A program made the translations under genes and the position numbers. Below the pieces are notes generated by a model. The model did not search any database. It was not told the origin of the DNA and saw only the letters and a list, made by a program, of their open reading frames with translations. A DNA stretch of 64,000 bases, taken from contig JAKNSD010000077.1 of the NCBI GenBank assembly GCA_023525715.1, positions 62,001-126,000 on the forward strand. Reading direction: 5' to 3'. Source of the DNA: Cichorium intybus (taxonomy: Eukaryota; Streptophyta; Magnoliopsida; Asterales; Asteraceae). This document shows, in pieces, positions 1-10,603 of the stretch; position 1 is the stretch's first letter, and each line of letters opens with the position of its first letter.

Positions 1-1044
1 GATTTTCCTTTGCCTCTTCGGCTGTTTCATCTTCGGTGTTGTTTTCACCGAAGTCTTTCTTTTCTTCTCTTCTTTCATAGGACCACTGGGTCCACCAGCC
101 ATTTTCCTCTTCCCTTTTCCTTTTGGAAGCTCTTTTACAGGTGCAACCTGACTCATATCGCGAGTTGGGTAATGAATTATTAAGGTGTTGCGATAGGAGT
201 TTACCTCATTGCATTCCAGGGGAACTTTGGAGAGCATGACATTTGGAATATGAGCACAGAAGTCAGCGGGTTTGTCGTCTAGTATAGGAATCGCAATGGG
301 AGTGAACTTCATTTCTCCAAGAAAGGGATCAGGGACATACCCTATCTGCTGGTAGTGGGCATGAACGACGATTGCCCAGAATCTTGCATTTGCAATTTCT
401 GTCCCCTTCATACTGTGATTGATGTGGGAGCAGAAATCGGTCCACATAATTGTTGCGAAGTCCACCTTGACATCGTAGTAAATTCCGTAGAGGAGACCTT
501 GGAATGTAACACTTGCAGAATCAAGGCCTGAGGTTCTACCAGAAAGACATCTCAGGAAGATACTGAAGAAGTATCTCCAGAGTTCAGGGAGTTGGTTTTT
601 CTTGAAGGTGCTAATTCTTTCAAGTGGGGGTTCATAGCCCATTTCGTTAAACATATTGACCAGTTGGTCAGCAGATGGGACCACCATTTCCTTTGAGTTG
701 TAGATTGGAAGTCGGAGAGCTTCAACGAACTTTTCCTTGGTTAATTGTACTTTCTTTGTTTTGCCCTTGGCATCAACAGCCTCATAGAACACGGATTTGA
801 CCTGGTTGTTGGAATCAAACAGGGCATTGGATGTGTAGTGAGTCCTGTGAACCAGAGTCGCAGGGACTGAAGGAGTACAGGTTAAGGCGTAACCTAGTAC
901 AGACCTTTTCATGCATTCCACCAATGCATCGATTGGTTTAGGGTAAAGAGATAGATCGTTTCGTAGCACCAGGTTTGATGATTGACTCTTGAGATTTGGA
1001 ATAGACATGGCTTCAGCAGTTTGCGATGATGCTTCAGCCGCCAT
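1..1044 (-). CDS. Open ORF in the env-like position of element S (partial, 348 codons)
   Basis: Reading the minus strand from the ATG at 1044-1042, I found no stop codon down to base 1, so at least 348 codons are open and the C-terminus lies outside the window. An in-frame TAA at 1053-1051 lies just upstream, which supports this start. The product starts Ala/Ser-rich, then has a compact hydrophobic and aromatic domain, and near the visible end becomes Lys/Glu/Gly-rich. I see no catalytic motif, signal peptide or clear membrane helix. It lies downstream of pol, where Sireviruses carry an env-like ORF. It may instead be a plant 'putative transposon protein' family member. The function is unknown. 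Unlike gag and pol of the same element, this frame is unbroken. Confidence 0.6.
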   Translation of the reverse strand, partial: MAAEASSQTAEAMSIPNLKSQSSNLVLRNDLSLYPKPIDALVECMKRSVLGYALTCTPSVPATLVHRTHYTSNALFDSNNQVKSVFYEAVDAKGKTKKVQLTKEKFVEALRLPIYNSKEMVVPSADQLVNMFNEMGYEPPLERISTFKKNQLPELWRYFFSIFLRCLSGRTSGLDSASVTFQGLLYGIYYDVKVDFATIMWTDFCSHINHSMKGTEIANARFWAIVVHAHYQQIGYVPDPFLGEMKFTPIAIPILDDKPADFCAHIPNVMLSKVPLECNEVNSYRNTLIIHYPTRDMSQVAPVKELPKGKGKRKMAGGPSGPMKEEKKRKTSVKTTPKMKQPKRQRKI

Positions 1045-1052
1045 TGATGGTT

Positions 1053-3178
1053 AGATGAGGAAGATGAAGAAGATGAAGAGTTTGTGGATTTCTTTGAGAG
1101 TAAGTTTGCAGAGAGAAATGAGAGTTGTGTTCGCGTAAAGAGTGCAATGGAAGAGGTGAAAAGTTTAAATAGCATTCGTGGTCCCTAGGCCATTTAATGC
1201 ACGATTGAAATGGTCCGGTAGAAAGAGGACACCTCAGCATCTGCTCGTCCCACTATCTCTGCAAAAAGGAAAAATATACGGCTGTTAGTTGCAATGATTC
1301 AAAATTTGAACTGTTACCTTTTTAGAAGTCATTATGGTTAATGTTTTCCATTTAATTCTCATTGACAGCTGTAAGCAAACGGTTATAATTCAAGGAATGT
1401 TTGTCTCTGTGATTTATCATAAATGCGGAAATCATTTGAATATTTAATTGACTTCGCAGTTATGAAAAATTATGACCGTTGAGGGTACGCTTCGGAGCAT
1501 AAAGTTATGTTTGACTCCGAAGAGTGTTCTTTCACTTCGGTGATTGACATGTGATTGCAAAGTGTTCATCAATGTACCGAAGTCAATATGTTTTTCTCTT
1601 TGTTTTTCTATGAGTTTTTGACTTTACTTTAGACTGATGCAACATGTCGTTTAACCATAACTTTCATAAATATTATGAAAAGATGATTTAACAAGTTAAT
1701 GTTCAGAATCATTCGAATCATGTTGGAAGTCCATTTTTCATTTTGAAGTTTGTTTGAATCAATATCAGTCATGAATGTATAAGTCTAATCACCTCATCAT
1801 TAACTTGATTTAGCATTAGGAAACATGTTTTGAATTGTTCTTATGTGCATTTGAAATTGAGCATCAGAAGTGTTTCAGAAAGTTGAATTGGATTGTTTTG
1901 AAGATTCATTTGAAAAATTTATTCCTTTTCATCAGTTGAAGTGTTTGGATACCAAGCTCTGATGACAAGCCTTTGAGCTTCGTACACCACTCCCACTTTA
2001 TCATTTAAGATAGACTACTTGAAATGTTCATATTCTTCTACAAGGTACTCGACTATGTTATAGGAGCTCCTTGTATCGTTATTTAAAGCAGAAGAATAAG
2101 CCTTTGAATGCTGATTTTTCTTTTGCATTCCCTTGGTTATCTTTTGATTTTTGTTTGTCTTTGTTTCTTTTGACAATTGTTTTCTATTTTTCTTTCTTGT
2201 TTTCTATTTTGATTTTTCTTATCCGAAGACATAGAACATCACCATTTGGTTTCTTTCTTTAGTGCTTTTTGTTTTTGTATTAAACAATCCTTGTGAGTGA
2301 AAATCTTCAAATAGTTCAATTTTGTACCATTTAATGAAAAGAGATGTAAATTTGCTTATCAAACAATGTTGGTTCTATTTTTGATGAAAAACTTAGGAGC
2401 ACTTGAATTATCCTGTGTAGTCTTGAGGCTACATTGTTAGTTTGAAGTTGAAGCGAGTCAAGTTTCGAAGGGTAGTTAGAAATAGACATTATGTTAAGGT
2501 TATTTGAATCAAACAAGGTTTCAAATTGTAAAATAGCCTTAACCTCACTTCGAAGTCTGTTTTCTTACCAATGTTTCAAGTTGATTCCCAAATACCTTTT
2601 AGTACAATAAGGTATGATTTTCAGAATCTAAAATCAAAGTTTTGTCCTTTACTTGGTTAATTCATGAGAGAAAAGTTAAACTTTGTCATTGTGCATCAGA
2701 ATTTTTTTTTTGTTTGGTATGAATTTTCTTGTTTTTGAATTTCCTTTGACTTAAACAACTCTTTATTTTTATCCTTGAAACATGAACTCAACCAATGTTT
2801 AAGTAATTTTCAAATTTGGAGAGTTTATTGTGGAGAGAAGTTTAATCCGTAGACTTCCGAAGTGATATTTTACTTCGGAATACTGCTGTGAAGCAACAGG
2901 TGTTTCTGCTAATTTTTCTCCGATGAGCTCCGAAGTCAAAATTGACTTCGGGGGTCTGCGAAGTTTATTATTTTTGTAAATTTTCAAGGTAGCAAGTTCT
3001 ACGATTAGCTCCGAAGCCAAAATTGACTTCGGGGGTCTGCGGAGTTTATTATTTTTGTAAATTTTCAAGGTAGCAAGTTCTCCGATGAGCTCAGAAGCCA
3101 AAATTGACTTCGGGGGTCTGCGGAGTTTATTATTTTTGTAAATTTTCAGAACAGAGTAAGAGTGAACAAATCTGGAAT
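1053..3178. other. Non-coding spacer between pol and downstream ORF of element S
   Basis: About 2.1 kb of AT-rich sequence with only short frames, holding several CTTCGG/CCGAAG words and the 81-bp tandem repeats at its pol-proximal end. It probably serves as the 5' leader or promoter of the downstream ORF in a Sirevirus-type element, but no TATA box stands out. I see no gene. Confidence 0.5.
2917..3156. repeat. Three tandem 81-bp units with a CCGAAG...CTTCGG palindrome
   Basis: The word TTGACTTCGG recurs at 2942, 3023 and 3104, a period of 81 bp. The first unit holds CCGAAGTCAA (2930-2939), a 2-base AA spacer and TTGACTTCGG (2942-2951), a perfect 10-bp inverted repeat. Later units carry point changes in the left arm (CCGAAGCCAA, then CAGAAGCCAA). 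Confidence 0.85.
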
Positions 3179-4165
3179 CTATTGAAGAGTTGATCCATCT
3201 ATCATTCCAAGTCCACGAACGATTTTTGTGAATGCTTCTTCATTTAGAGCCTTTGTGAAGATATCTGCCAATTGTTCTGTAGTGTGAACAAAGTGCACCT
3301 CAATATTCCCCTCCTCAACATGACTTTTGATGAAGTGGTAGCGAAGAGCTATATGCTTCGTCTTGGAATGTTGAACTGGATTGTGGCATATACGAATTGC
3401 ATTTTGAGAGTCACAGAACAAAGGAATTTTTCTCATATTAATGGCATAGTCTTTCAATTGACTTTGAATCCAAATGATCTGCGAAGTGCACGCTGCAGCT
3501 GCTACATATTCAGCCTCTGTGGTGGAGATAGAGACACAAGTTTGTTTCTTGGATTGCCAGCTGATAAGTTTTCCATCTAAGAATTGACAACCCCCCGAAG
3601 TGCTCTTGCGATCAATAGAGCATCCACCAAGATCGGAGTCTGAGTATGCTTGAATGTAGAAACCAGAGTTTGCTGGATACCACAGACCATAAGCAGTAGT
3701 TCCATGAAGATATCAGAATATTGTCGTAACAGCAGCCAAGTGAGGTTCCCTTGGGTCAGCCTGATATCTTGCACAATTGCAAACTGCAAACATGATGTCA
3801 GGACGACTGGCTGTAAGATAGAGCAATGATCCAATCATGCTTCGGTATTGCTGTATGTCTGTATTTGGTTTGTCCAATGATGGATTTAACCTTGTACCTG
3901 CAGGCAAAGGAACTTTTTCTTTGGAGCAGTTAGTCATTCCGAAGCGTTCAAGCAGACTCTTCGTATACTTTTGTTGATTGATGAATATCCCCTCCTTAGA
4001 TTGTTTGATTTGTAAACAAAGAAAGAAGTTTATTTTTTCCATCATACTCATTTGAAATTTGCTTTTCATCAGTTTTTCAAAGTCTTTTGACAAATTGGGG
4101 TCAGTAGATCCAAAGATTATGTCATCCACATAAATTTGGACTAACATCAAGTGAGATCCAACTTT
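3179..4165 (-). pseudogene. Element S pol, RT C-terminus and RNase H (frameshifted)
   Basis: The downstream part of the Copia polyprotein is spread over three frames. 4150-3713 has the RT catalytic YVDD box and the following thumb and connection segment. 3834-3577 covers the start of the RNase H region. 3457-3179 gives its C-terminal end, including the Copia DIFTKAL-type tail. The pieces are offset from each other and from the main pol ORF (a break near 4160), so at least two frameshifts separate them. They align in order with one ancestral reading frame. In the family this part copies element RNA into DNA and removes the RNA strand. Confidence 0.8.
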
Positions 4166-4169
4166 CTTT

Positions 4170-6830
4170 CTAAAAAGTGTTGGGTACTGATCCCTGTTTA
4201 AAGTTTGATTCTTTTAAAAATTTAGTCAATGTCTCATACCAAGCTCTTGGAGCTTGTTTTAAACCATAGACTGTTTTGTCTAGCACATAACAATAATTCG
4301 GATGAGTTTTACTTTCAAAGCCAGGTGGTTGTTCAACAAAAACGGTTTCCTCGAGATCACCATTCAGAAAAGCACATTTAACATCCATTTGATAGACATC
4401 AAAATTTTTGTGTGCAGCATAAGCTAAAAATATCCGAACTGATTCGAGTCTGGCAACAGGAGCAAAAGTTTCTTCATAATCGATCCCCTCCTGTTGACAG
4501 TAACCCTTGACAACCAACCTAGCCTTGTTCCGAACTACATTGCCTTCGGTGTCTAGTTTGTTACGGTACACCCATTTGAGACCGACAATTGAGGCATTTG
4601 CAGGTTTTGGAATTAGCCTCCAGACTTTGTTTCTTTCAAATTCTTCTAATTCCAACTGCATTGCTTCAATCCAGTCTGAGTGATCAAATGCATCTTTGAC
4701 GTTCTTAGGTTCTACCTTAGAAATAAAGACATTGAACATGCACAACTCAGAAGTTTTGTTAAGATCTAATTGTCTTTGGTGAAGTTGTGCACGAGTCAGT
4801 ACTTTATCTCGAACATCATTGATGACAAGTGATGGAGGATGATTTCTCGTCCATTTGTCCAAAGGAGGATAGTTTGGATCAAAATCAGGAGGTCCTTCAG
4901 CATCGATGTCCTCAATGTCTGAGGGATATCCCGAAGTGGAAGGAAAATCACCCATTATCAAGTGATTATTCGAATTTGTGTTGGTTTGTGGTGTGTGTAT
5001 TTGTGAGGTAGAGTTTGATATGTTCTCCCCCTGGACATTTGTTGGTGTTGAGGAAGTGGTAGCTTTATCCGAAGCGATTGTTGTGGCTGAATTCGGAGTG
5101 GCAATCTCTGGCTCCCCCTGGATTGTTGGATACATGGATATGATATTTGAGATTAACTCGGGAGTAGAGATAAGAGTGTTGGTTCCTCCTGGACTGTTGT
5201 TTGATTCCCCATCAATACTTGAAGTGCCAGCACATCGGTTTGATGGCTCCCCCTCAACACTTGCATTTTCCATACTTTGGTTAGATGACTCTTCCTCAAC
5301 AGAAGATGGTCTTTGTATGCTGCTTGTAGAGGAGTCATCGGGTCCATCTGTGAGCTTGGAGAGTTCGGACTCATGGTTATCTGGTGCTCTGGCTTCAGAG
5401 TCCACAGCTCTCACAGGTTGATAAAATAAAAGTGAGAAGTCTGTGTCAAATGTTGTGATTGGAACAACATCTATAGTAGGCTTTGGAAAGATTGAAGACA
5501 TAGGAAATGGATGCACAGACTTCTTGATGTAGTAGTCATCAAACCTTAGATTAAAGGTTTCTTCGATTTTGGGAGTTCTCTTGTTCATGACTCTGTAGGC
5601 TTTTGAGTCTTGTGAGTAACCAAGGAAGATGCCTTCTTCTGATTTGTCATCGAACTTGGTCAAGTGATCCTTCATGTTTAAGATAAAACACCTACAACCA
5701 AAGATGTAAGGAAATTTGACATTTGGTTTTCTTCGGTTGAGTACTTCGTAAGGAGTAATATGAAATCTTTTCTGAATGTAGGATCTGTTTTGAGTAAAGC
5801 ATGCAGTAGAGATAGCTTCAGCCCAGAAGTACATGGGCAAGTTTGCGAAATTTAGCATTGTTCTGGCTGCTTCACATAAAGAGCGATTTCTTCTTTCCAC
5901 AACCCCATTTTGTTGAGGAGTATAGGGTGCAGAGAAGTTATGACTAATTCCTTTTGTCTTCAAGAATCCATCCAAGGTCTGATTTTTGAACTCCGAACCG
6001 TTGTCACTGTGCACAGTTCGGACTTTCTTGTTGAGCATCAATTCCATTTTCTTTATAAAGTTGATGATTTCTTCAGCTTCATCGGATTTGTTTCGTAGGA
6101 ACAACACCCAAGTAAACCTTGAATAGTCATCAACGATAACCAGAATGTACTTCTTCTTTCCTATTGATTCTATTGCAAATGGTCCACACAAATCTATGTA
6201 TAGAACAGAAAGGGGTTCGGTGATTTTGGGGTTGATCACTGTAGGATGCCTTTGTTTTGTCTTCTTGCCATGTTCACAAGCAGAGCAAAGGGAATCATTG
6301 TCAAATTTGAGAGCTGGCATACCTCGAACCAAATCCATGGCCACCAATTTGTTCAGATCTTTGAAGTTCAGATGGGCAAGTCTTCGGTGCCATAACCAGC
6401 TGACATCGGAGTTGGCTTTGGAGAGAAGACATAGAGATTGCCCACTGGTCACTGGCTTTAGATTTAAGGGAAACATAGACCCCTTCCTTTCTGATTTCAG
6501 TAAGACTTCGTTTGTTGCTTCTTTGGTGATTACACTCCCTTGGTTGTTGAAAGTGACAGCGTTTCCCGTTCCAACCACCAATTGAGATATACTCACAAGA
6601 TTATGTTTTAATCCATCAAAAAATGCCACTCGGTTGATAGTGAATTGGCCATTTGTTATTTTTCCATATCCCCGAATTGGACATGTTTCATTATTGCCAA
6701 AGCGTACATTTCCAGCATCATCCAAATTTCTGTAATCCCTGAGATATTCCTTCCTCCCAGTCATATGTCTTGAGCAGCCACTATCCATATACCATTTTGA
6801 ATCATACCGCTCATCAGACATAACCTGCAA
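4170..6830 (-). CDS. Element S pol: protease, integrase and N-terminal RT
   Basis: An 886-codon open frame. Near residues 10-25 is the Copia aspartic protease active site (DSGCSRHM). At about 145-190 is the integrase HHCC zinc finger (His-Leu-His followed by Cys-x2-Cys). At about 210-320 is the integrase core with Asp in the DLCGPF motif, Asp in HSDNGSEF and Glu in NGVVERRN. A Ser/Thr/Asn-rich linker covers about 470-690. RT fingers and palm follow from about 700, with the KARLVVKGY and QMDVKCAFLNG motifs. The frame stops just before YVDD, where the remainder continues in another frame, so the enzyme is split. The ATG used is convenient; in the intact element this was probably internal to gag-pol. 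Confidence 0.85.
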   Translation of the reverse strand: MQVMSDERYDSKWYMDSGCSRHMTGRKEYLRDYRNLDDAGNVRFGNNETCPIRGYGKITNGQFTINRVAFFDGLKHNLVSISQLVVGTGNAVTFNNQGSVITKEATNEVLLKSERKGSMFPLNLKPVTSGQSLCLLSKANSDVSWLWHRRLAHLNFKDLNKLVAMDLVRGMPALKFDNDSLCSACEHGKKTKQRHPTVINPKITEPLSVLYIDLCGPFAIESIGKKKYILVIVDDYSRFTWVLFLRNKSDEAEEIINFIKKMELMLNKKVRTVHSDNGSEFKNQTLDGFLKTKGISHNFSAPYTPQQNGVVERRNRSLCEAARTMLNFANLPMYFWAEAISTACFTQNRSYIQKRFHITPYEVLNRRKPNVKFPYIFGCRCFILNMKDHLTKFDDKSEEGIFLGYSQDSKAYRVMNKRTPKIEETFNLRFDDYYIKKSVHPFPMSSIFPKPTIDVVPITTFDTDFSLLFYQPVRAVDSEARAPDNHESELSKLTDGPDDSSTSSIQRPSSVEEESSNQSMENASVEGEPSNRCAGTSSIDGESNNSPGGTNTLISTPELISNIISMYPTIQGEPEIATPNSATTIASDKATTSSTPTNVQGENISNSTSQIHTPQTNTNSNNHLIMGDFPSTSGYPSDIEDIDAEGPPDFDPNYPPLDKWTRNHPPSLVINDVRDKVLTRAQLHQRQLDLNKTSELCMFNVFISKVEPKNVKDAFDHSDWIEAMQLELEEFERNKVWRLIPKPANASIVGLKWVYRNKLDTEGNVVRNKARLVVKGYCQQEGIDYEETFAPVARLESVRIFLAYAAHKNFDVYQMDVKCAFLNGDLEETVFVEQPPGFESKTHPNYCYVLDKTVYGLKQAPRAWYETLTKFLKESNFKQGSVPNTF

Positions 6831-7808
6831 TCAATCAAGAAGGAGTTGATACCCAATCAATCTTGGGTCCTCAGGGTAAGCAAAGGATTCTTGAATCCAT
6901 TTTTCTATGGCCTCTTCAGAAATTTCATTTGCATTTAAATTAATCAAATTCTCCGAAGCCTCATGTAATGAGCATGATTCCGAAGTGTTTGAGCAGGATT
7001 CAGAAGAGTTTGTAATTAAAAATGATGAGTCCAAAGTGACTGACAAAATGGCAGACTTCGGAACCCATTTTTGAATAGAATATTTTGATTTTGAAGATTT
7101 TGAAGTTTTTGTTTTTGTAGTTAAGTTTTCTTTCAAGTCATTTCTTTTCCAGTTTTGTTTTGGTTTTTCAGTTTTTGACTTCGTTGAAATTGAGCTGCAT
7201 AACGTAGAGGTACAAAGATACTCTTCGTATGCCATTTTAAAGTCATTTAATGAGAGATCCTTATCCTTGAACATATCCAAATTGTTGTCCAGCCATTTGT
7301 GGAATGTATCTATCAGATTGTTTCCTTTTGAAAATGTTTTCTTCGTCGGTTTTTGAAATTTTGGATTTGGAAAGTTAGGTTTCGTTGGTGTAAAAGTTAG
7401 TTTTTCATTTCGACTTTTAACTTCTAAGATTTTTGAACAAACAGGTTTTGTACCAGAAGTGGAAGCAATTGCTTCATTTTGTTTCAAATCTCTAATAGGA
7501 GTTTTTCTTTTCACAAGATTTAGGGTTTGCTTGGTTTTTGAATTTTCAGTAGTGGGTGTTTGAGTTGGTTTAGAGATCACCACTGCTGATTTTGGTTTTT
7601 GTAGAATTTGTGGTCTTTTCAAAATTTGGGGTTTTCGTATCGAGGTTTTGTTGGTTAAAACTTTTGATTTTGAAACTTCATTTTCAGGTTTGTGTGAAAA
7701 AGGTACACATTCACAAGATTCCATTAATTCCAATACATCCATCTTCGGAACTGTGGGTTTTTCCACAACTTGAATTTGTTTAGTTTTGATTAATGTAAAT
7801 GTGATCAT
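6831..7808 (-). CDS. Element S, Lys/Ser-rich region between gag and protease (part 2)
   Basis: A 325-codon frame directly upstream of pol. It is rich in Lys, Thr, Ser and Asn with repeated Lys-Pro-Lys segments, and ends in a short conserved-looking stretch (EAIEKWIQESF) before the protease. It has no zinc knuckle or catalytic motif. It most likely belongs to the extended C-terminal gag region seen in Sireviruses. It overlaps the next upstream frame (7780-8751), so a frameshift near 7790 separates two pieces of one former ORF. I do not recognise a specific function. Confidence 0.55.
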   Translation of the reverse strand: MITFTLIKTKQIQVVEKPTVPKMDVLELMESCECVPFSHKPENEVSKSKVLTNKTSIRKPQILKRPQILQKPKSAVVISKPTQTPTTENSKTKQTLNLVKRKTPIRDLKQNEAIASTSGTKPVCSKILEVKSRNEKLTFTPTKPNFPNPKFQKPTKKTFSKGNNLIDTFHKWLDNNLDMFKDKDLSLNDFKMAYEEYLCTSTLCSSISTKSKTEKPKQNWKRNDLKENLTTKTKTSKSSKSKYSIQKWVPKSAILSVTLDSSFLITNSSESCSNTSESCSLHEASENLINLNANEISEEAIEKWIQESFAYPEDPRLIGYQLLLD

Positions 7809-8751
7809 TGTTCTTGAGATTTAGTAAGTGTGACATGTTTTTGGGTATTTCCTCTTTTTCAAAACAAAGACGATTATACACGTTGTGACCGTATAATTCT
7901 TGTTTCCTTATATTTATTTTTACTTCCATTTTCTCATTCATTTCATTTTCGACCATTTTGGATGATGAGAAAAACCCTTCATTTGTAACTGTGGAGTTAT
8001 CCTTTTCAAGAAGTTTTTGCAATTCATTATCAATTGATGGTAATCCACCGGGTTTTACAAAAATTGTGTTTTTGAAGTAAGAAACCTTAGGATAGATACA
8101 TGCCACTTTGACTAGCCTTTTTGAATCATCCTTGAGATATTGATCATAAGAGTCGGATTCATCTGTGATTTGAAGTTTAAAATTTGAAGTCCCTTTGGTT
8201 TCAAAAATTTTTGATTCACAATCCATTTTTGTTTTTCCTTTGTCCACCGAAGACATTTGTGAGATGTCTTCGGAGGTCGATTCGGATATAGAGGATGACT
8301 TTAACAAAATCAAAGAGGAACAATCAATCTCCTCCATGTCCGAATCACTTTCAGAATCCTTTTCAGACATGTTATTGACAAGTTCTTTTTCCTTTGTTTC
8401 AATTTGAGGTACAACCTTTTTTAGGATGGGAATTTCTTGAGGCAATATTTTCAACAATTTATCAGCAGTTAGATGTTTTTCTACAGATATCAGGCCATGT
8501 TTATATGATGGATTTGTAACTTCGGAGCCTGATACTATGGATTCGCATTCATAAGATATACTATCGACTTCCTTTAATTTGAACTCAATGAAGGGTAGTA
8601 GTTGTCTATGTTGGACATTACAAACATCAGCTGAATGATAAATTCTAGTAATATGCGCATATAATCGTTTGGCAGTTTCACAAAATATGTTTCGCTGTTT
8701 TAAGATTACATCTTGATTGTTTAGGAATTTTTCTCTGTTTTCTTCTAACAA
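7780..8751 (-). CDS. Element S, acidic Ser/Glu-rich region between gag and protease (part 1)
   Basis: A 323-codon frame with a Leu/Glu/Lys heptad-like N-terminus that may form a coiled coil, followed by a Ser/Glu/Asp-rich acidic stretch. No known domain is visible. It sits between the gag zinc knuckle region and 6831-7808, in gag-pol orientation. Taken with its neighbours it gives roughly 2.5 kb of coding sequence between the gag zinc knuckle and the protease, more than ordinary Copia elements have. It is probably a Sirevirus gag extension. Confidence 0.5.
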   Translation of the reverse strand: MLEENREKFLNNQDVILKQRNIFCETAKRLYAHITRIYHSADVCNVQHRQLLPFIEFKLKEVDSISYECESIVSGSEVTNPSYKHGLISVEKHLTADKLLKILPQEIPILKKVVPQIETKEKELVNNMSEKDSESDSDMEEIDCSSLILLKSSSISESTSEDISQMSSVDKGKTKMDCESKIFETKGTSNFKLQITDESDSYDQYLKDDSKRLVKVACIYPKVSYFKNTIFVKPGGLPSIDNELQKLLEKDNSTVTNEGFFSSSKMVENEMNEKMEVKINIRKQELYGHNVYNRLCFEKEEIPKNMSHLLNLKNNDHIYINQN

Positions 8752-8795
8752 GGAGATTCTAAGATTGGATTTTTCTAATGCTAGCTTCAGGCTTT

Positions 8796-10458
8796 CTAGT
8801 CTCCCTTCAAGCTTAGAAGCTCCTGCTCAGTGAGTACTTCCCTATTTTTAGTATCAATGAGTAATTTATGCATAACAGAGCAGTCACGAGTTATTTCATT
8901 TATAATTGGAGCAGAACGAGAAATAGGAATTTTAAAAGATGAAAGAAGTTTTGATACCTGTTCTGGGATTGTCAAACGGGTGTCATTTGCCATCAAGCAC
9001 ACTTCCTCATCATCATCAGAAGAGTCTTCAAACCAAGTCTTCGGAGTATCAGCAGCAGTCATTTCCAATCCCTCCGAAGTCACAAACCCAAGACCCGTAG
9101 TTGTTTGAACCTTCATCATTTCGTCATCATTCAATTTCTCCGAAGTGTCTTTTAGAAAGCTCTTATCGACATCATAGGCCATGAAAGCACTATGAGATGG
9201 CTTTCTCACTTCGTCATCATCTGAGTCCGAAGACCAAACTTGATATGATCCTTGACGATCATCAGCAGCCATTAAGGCTAGGTCTTTGGTCCTTACTCTA
9301 ACTTCCTCCATTTTTCTTGCGTAATATGCTTCATCTTCACTTGTGGTTTCTTTTCGTTTTGCTTCCGAAACATGCAGTATTTTGTAAAATGATTCGTGCC
9401 ATGACAATAATTGCAATCATAACCGGAATCACCTGAAATCTTCTTCTCTTCGGACTTTTCTTTGGATGACTCCGAAGCCGGTTCTTCAGATGGGTTCGGG
9501 TAGACAATTTTAAGTTCTCCTCCTTTGGAGTGAATATTTCAGGTTTAGGCTTGGAGTTGAAGTTTGATTTGTTAAAGTTTTTCACAAATGGCTTTCCAGA
9601 GTTGTTTTTGAAGAAAGGTTTCTTGAATCTTCGATTGTTGGCGGCATAGAGAGCAACAGTATCTCCATTATCATCTACCATGTAGGCAGCAATGTGTTCA
9701 TCACTTGATTCTTCATCTTCTTTTGACACGAGAGCTAGTGGTCCAGAACTAGCCATTTCACTTCTTCGACCTACCACATCGGGTTCATGTGATTTTAATA
9801 GATTGTATAGGGCAGCCAGCTTGTATTTCTCAATATTCTCATAGGATTTGACCATGAGCATGATTGGCCTCCACTCCTTGCGAAGACTGTAGAGAAATTT
9901 GATATTTATCTCTTGTTGACTTCTTGTTTCCCCATACTTATCAAGTGTGTAAATCATGCTGCTCAAACGTTCATAACAAGCTTCTAAGGACTCATTTTCT
10001 TCTTGCTTAAAGTTCCCGAAGTCTGCAAGGATTTCTTGAACTTTGCTAGTATGGAGGATTTTATCTCCTCCGAAGCGGAGTTCAAGATTGTCCCACATCT
10101 CCTTTACAGATTTCGCATCAGCAATGTGGTGGCTGACATCAGGACCCAAGCCACTTCTCAGTTCACGCATGGCCCTCTCATCGTTTTCAAGCTTCTTCAT
10201 GTCTGCAGCATTAAGAACAACGGCTTCTTCTCTGTCAGGAACAACGAATCGACCAGCAATGTCTGTGTGTGGACCTTCAGTCACAGACCTCCATAGATCT
10301 TTGTCCAGTCCTATAAGGTAATCCTTCATTCGACCAGCCCAATAATCATAGTAAGAAGTTACTAGAACAGAGGCCTTTGTTGCAGAACCGATGAGGTTTG
10401 CATAGTTAAGCATATTGGCATAAGTTGCTGTGGAATCAGTCATCTTGATGTATTTCAA
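8796..10458 (-). pseudogene. Element S gag (capsid and zinc knuckle, frameshifted)
   Basis: The capsid-like part lies in 10458-9337. Its Copia gag helices include a WRSVTEGP-like segment, an EMWDNLELRFGG-like segment and a LYSLRKEWRP-like segment. The nucleocapsid zinc knuckle CX2CX4HX4C (CNYCHGTNHFTKYC) is near 9370-9420 but is not in the capsid frame, so a frameshift separates them. The frame 9416-8796 continues with an acidic Asp/Ser-rich tail. Gag forms the cytoplasmic particle that packages element RNA. The PBS lies about 130 bp upstream. Confidence 0.75.
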
Positions 10459-10585
10459 CTGGATCTTTTCAGTAAAAACAGGTGGTAGAGATTTGCAACA
10501 GTTGCGGAAGACTAAATCTGAGAATCGATTCAGATTTAGAGCTGAAGCAAACGAATTCGAACTCTATCAACAGGTTTTTGAGCTG

Positions 10586-10602
10586 ACTCTCTCTGATACC
10601 AC
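10586..10602 (-). other. Primer binding site of element S (tRNA-iMet type)
   Basis: On the minus strand the bases after the LTR end read TGGTATCAGAG, complementary to the 3' end of initiator Met tRNA. Minus-strand DNA synthesis would start here. Its position fixes the internal LTR edge at 10604. Confidence 0.85.
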
Positions 10603-10603
10603 T

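Noticed and set aside
2071..2262. 63-codon Phe/Leu-rich ORF resembling a membrane peptide
   Set aside because: T-rich spacer sequence translated by chance, with no supporting context.
4829..6585. Plus-strand ORFs of 60-147 codons across element S pol
   Set aside because: Shadows of the minus-strand pol frame, with no independent coding signal.
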